From NCBI RefSeq assembly GCF_002899825.2, contig NZ_PPED02000005.1, forward strand, positions 248,001 through 312,000: DNA of 64,000 nt, written 5' to 3'. The first letter of the stretch is position 1; each line of letters starts with the position of its first letter. Of the stretch, positions 62,644 through 64,000 are shown piece by piece. Both the position numbers and the translations under genes were made by a program. This DNA is from Chryseobacterium phosphatilyticum (GTDB lineage: Bacteria; Bacteroidota; Bacteroidia; Flavobacteriales; Weeksellaceae). Under the pieces are notes generated by a model. The model was not told the DNA's origin. It did no database searches and saw nothing but the letters and a program-made list of their open reading frames with translations.

Positions 62644-64000
62644 ATGAAGTTTAGACTATTACCCATCATTATGTTTGCTGCTTCTGCACATTTTTATGGA
62701 CAAGTAACTCCACAGGACAGCACAAAAGTAAGTAATGCTGTACACACAGAAAATGAGGTAGGCACTTATACACTTAAAGACATCGTTGTAGATGGGGTAA
62801 AAAAGTACACACCAGCTCAAATCTTACGATTTACAGGCCTGGCTAAAGGCGAAAGCGTAGATATTCCGGGACAGAAAATCAGTAATGCTGTTAAAAAGCT
62901 TTGGGATACCCAATCCTTTTCTGAAGTGGAAGTTTATGTTCAAAGTATTGATGGCCAGACTGTCATCCTGAGATTTTATCTGCAGGATTTGAAAGAACTT
63001 GGGGAAGTTAAATTCTCTGGAAAAGGGATTGGTAAGTCTAAAAGCGAAAAGCTTGCTAAAGACAATAACCTTAAGCCGGGAACAAAGATTACTCAAAATT
63101 TAGTTTCAAGTCTTAAAACAAATGTACCGAAAGATTACATTAAAAAAGGTTTTGCAGATGCTAAAATTACCATCCAGGATAAAGTAAATGCAGGAGATCC
63201 TGCTTTAGTAGACTGGACAATTAATGTGGAAAAGGGTAAAAGAATTAAAATTGACCATATTGAGTTTGAAGGTAATCAGAGTGTTTCGGACAGTAAACTT
63301 AGAAAAAAAGCCTTTAAAGAAACAAAACAAAGACGTTTCGGAATCGGTGGAATTCTAAAATCGTCTAAATTCATTGAGGAAAAATACCAGGAGGACAAGC
63401 AAAGTCTTATCAGCTACTATAACTCTTTAGGATACAGAGATGCTAAGATTGTTTCAGATTCTGTATGGAGAAATAAAAAGAATAACTATGAGATCAATGT
63501 AAAATTGAACGAAGGGAAAAAGTATTATATCGGTGATGTAACATTCACTGGGAATACGGTATATCCTACTGAATATTTACAAAGATTATTAGGATATAAG
63601 AAAGGAGATATTTACGATGCAGTAGGGTTCAACAAAAAGGTAGGTGAAGACGGTGGTAAAGAAGATGATTCTGATATCAAATCAGTCTATATGAACAACG
63701 GTTACCTTTTCTCTAATGTAACACCTGTTGAAAAATCAGTCAATGGGGATGCAGTAAACCTTGAAGTGAGAATTAATGAAGGAGAACAAGCTACTTGGAA
63801 CAAAGTAACATGGCAAGGGAATACCACTACCCATGACCACGTTATCTTAAGAGCGTTAAGAACAAAACCGGGAGAGCTTTTCAAGAAAACAGAAATTAAA
63901 AGAACCTATTTTGATTTAGCGGGGATGCAGTTCTTTGATCCACAACAAGTTGGTCAGGATATCCAACCAAATCAACAAGATAATACGGTAGATATTAATT
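62644..64000 (+). CDS. bamA: BamA outer-membrane assembly factor, N-terminal part (cut by window end)
   Basis: About 452 residues are present: signal peptide (MKFRLLPIIMFAASAHFYG), then POTRA domains (first one around LKDIVVDGVKKYTPAQIL; others around IKIDHIEFEGNQSVSD, and YYIGDVTFTGNTVYPT). The barrel lies beyond the window. Inserts beta-barrel proteins into the outer membrane. Follows uppS after 27 bases. Confidence 0.93.
   Translation, partial: MKFRLLPIIMFAASAHFYGQVTPQDSTKVSNAVHTENEVGTYTLKDIVVDGVKKYTPAQILRFTGLAKGESVDIPGQKISNAVKKLWDTQSFSEVEVYVQSIDGQTVILRFYLQDLKELGEVKFSGKGIGKSKSEKLAKDNNLKPGTKITQNLVSSLKTNVPKDYIKKGFADAKITIQDKVNAGDPALVDWTINVEKGKRIKIDHIEFEGNQSVSDSKLRKKAFKETKQRRFGIGGILKSSKFIEEKYQEDKQSLISYYNSLGYRDAKIVSDSVWRNKKNNYEINVKLNEGKKYYIGDVTFTGNTVYPTEYLQRLLGYKKGDIYDAVGFNKKVGEDGGKEDDSDIKSVYMNNGYLFSNVTPVEKSVNGDAVNLEVRINEGEQATWNKVTWQGNTTTHDHVILRALRTKPGELFKKTEIKRTYFDLAGMQFFDPQQVGQDIQPNQQDNTVDIN

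Noticed and set aside
1..64000. tRNA, rRNA, CRISPR array, insertion sequence or prophage genes
   Set aside because: No cloverleaf-like sequence, regularly spaced repeat, transposase or phage protein was recognised on reading through; a tRNAscan or Infernal search could still find a small RNA.

Overview
The window comes from an AT-rich Bacteroidota chromosome, most likely a flavobacterium of the Chryseobacterium/Weeksellaceae type. The evidence is a flexirubin-type pigment locus, a type IX secretion C-terminal sorting domain, Bacteroidota-type promoters (TAnnTTTG at -7, sometimes with TTTG near -33), and protein families typical of this phylum. Genus assignment is inference; no tool was run.

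Layout. 1-1052 is the 5' part of ileS (minus). 1382-3067 encodes a secreted M23 peptidase. 3140-37790 is dominated by an aryl-polyene/dialkylresorcinol (flexirubin) locus in several blocks. The first block is a PaaK-like ligase, a secreted protein and a halogenase-like flavoprotein. Next is a plus-strand operon (6454-14997) with tyrosine ammonia-lyase, ketoreductase, ketosynthase, ACP, an LpxL-like acyltransferase, a CrtI-like flavoprotein, a C45 hydrolase and a small membrane protein. A long minus-strand operon follows (27433 down to 15020) with an HTH-like protein, BtrH-like protein, ABC exporter, thioesterase, ketosynthases, a half-ketosynthase, a second ACP, a KS/chain-length-factor pair, polysaccharide deacetylase, LolA-like protein, lipoprotein, hotdog dehydratase and GT2-DUF2062. 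A second minus-strand block (37790 down to 31158) carries an MMPL-acyltransferase fusion, darA, darB and two hotdog dehydratase-like genes. An M16 peptidase gene, a parS-like site and REP-like palindromes (27860-31051) lie between the two minus-strand blocks.

37985-41207 encodes three polytopic or envelope-polymer proteins (unknown, EpsG-like, acyltransferase-3). 41621-49922 holds two paralogous giant FISUMP-domain secreted proteins; only the first has a type IX sorting domain. 50137-51285 is another unknown membrane protein. 51340-55118 is topA plus an arginase-fold protein that lacks the metal ligands. 55122-60757 is a short capsule/EPS set (GT2, WecA-like, Wza, Wzc). 60971-64000 is an outer-membrane biogenesis group (DUF6089-like, uppS, bamA, the last cut by the window end).

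How it works together (inference from family knowledge): the lyase makes 4-coumarate, the ligase loads it on an ACP, and KS/CLF, ketoreductase and dehydratases extend it to an aryl polyene. DarB and DarA make the dialkylresorcinol. One of several acyltransferase candidates joins the two as an ester, the halogenase-like enzyme may decorate the ring, and the ABC and MMPL proteins with the LolA/lipoprotein pair may move the pigment to the outer membrane. No tRNA, rRNA, CRISPR array or complete insertion sequence was seen.
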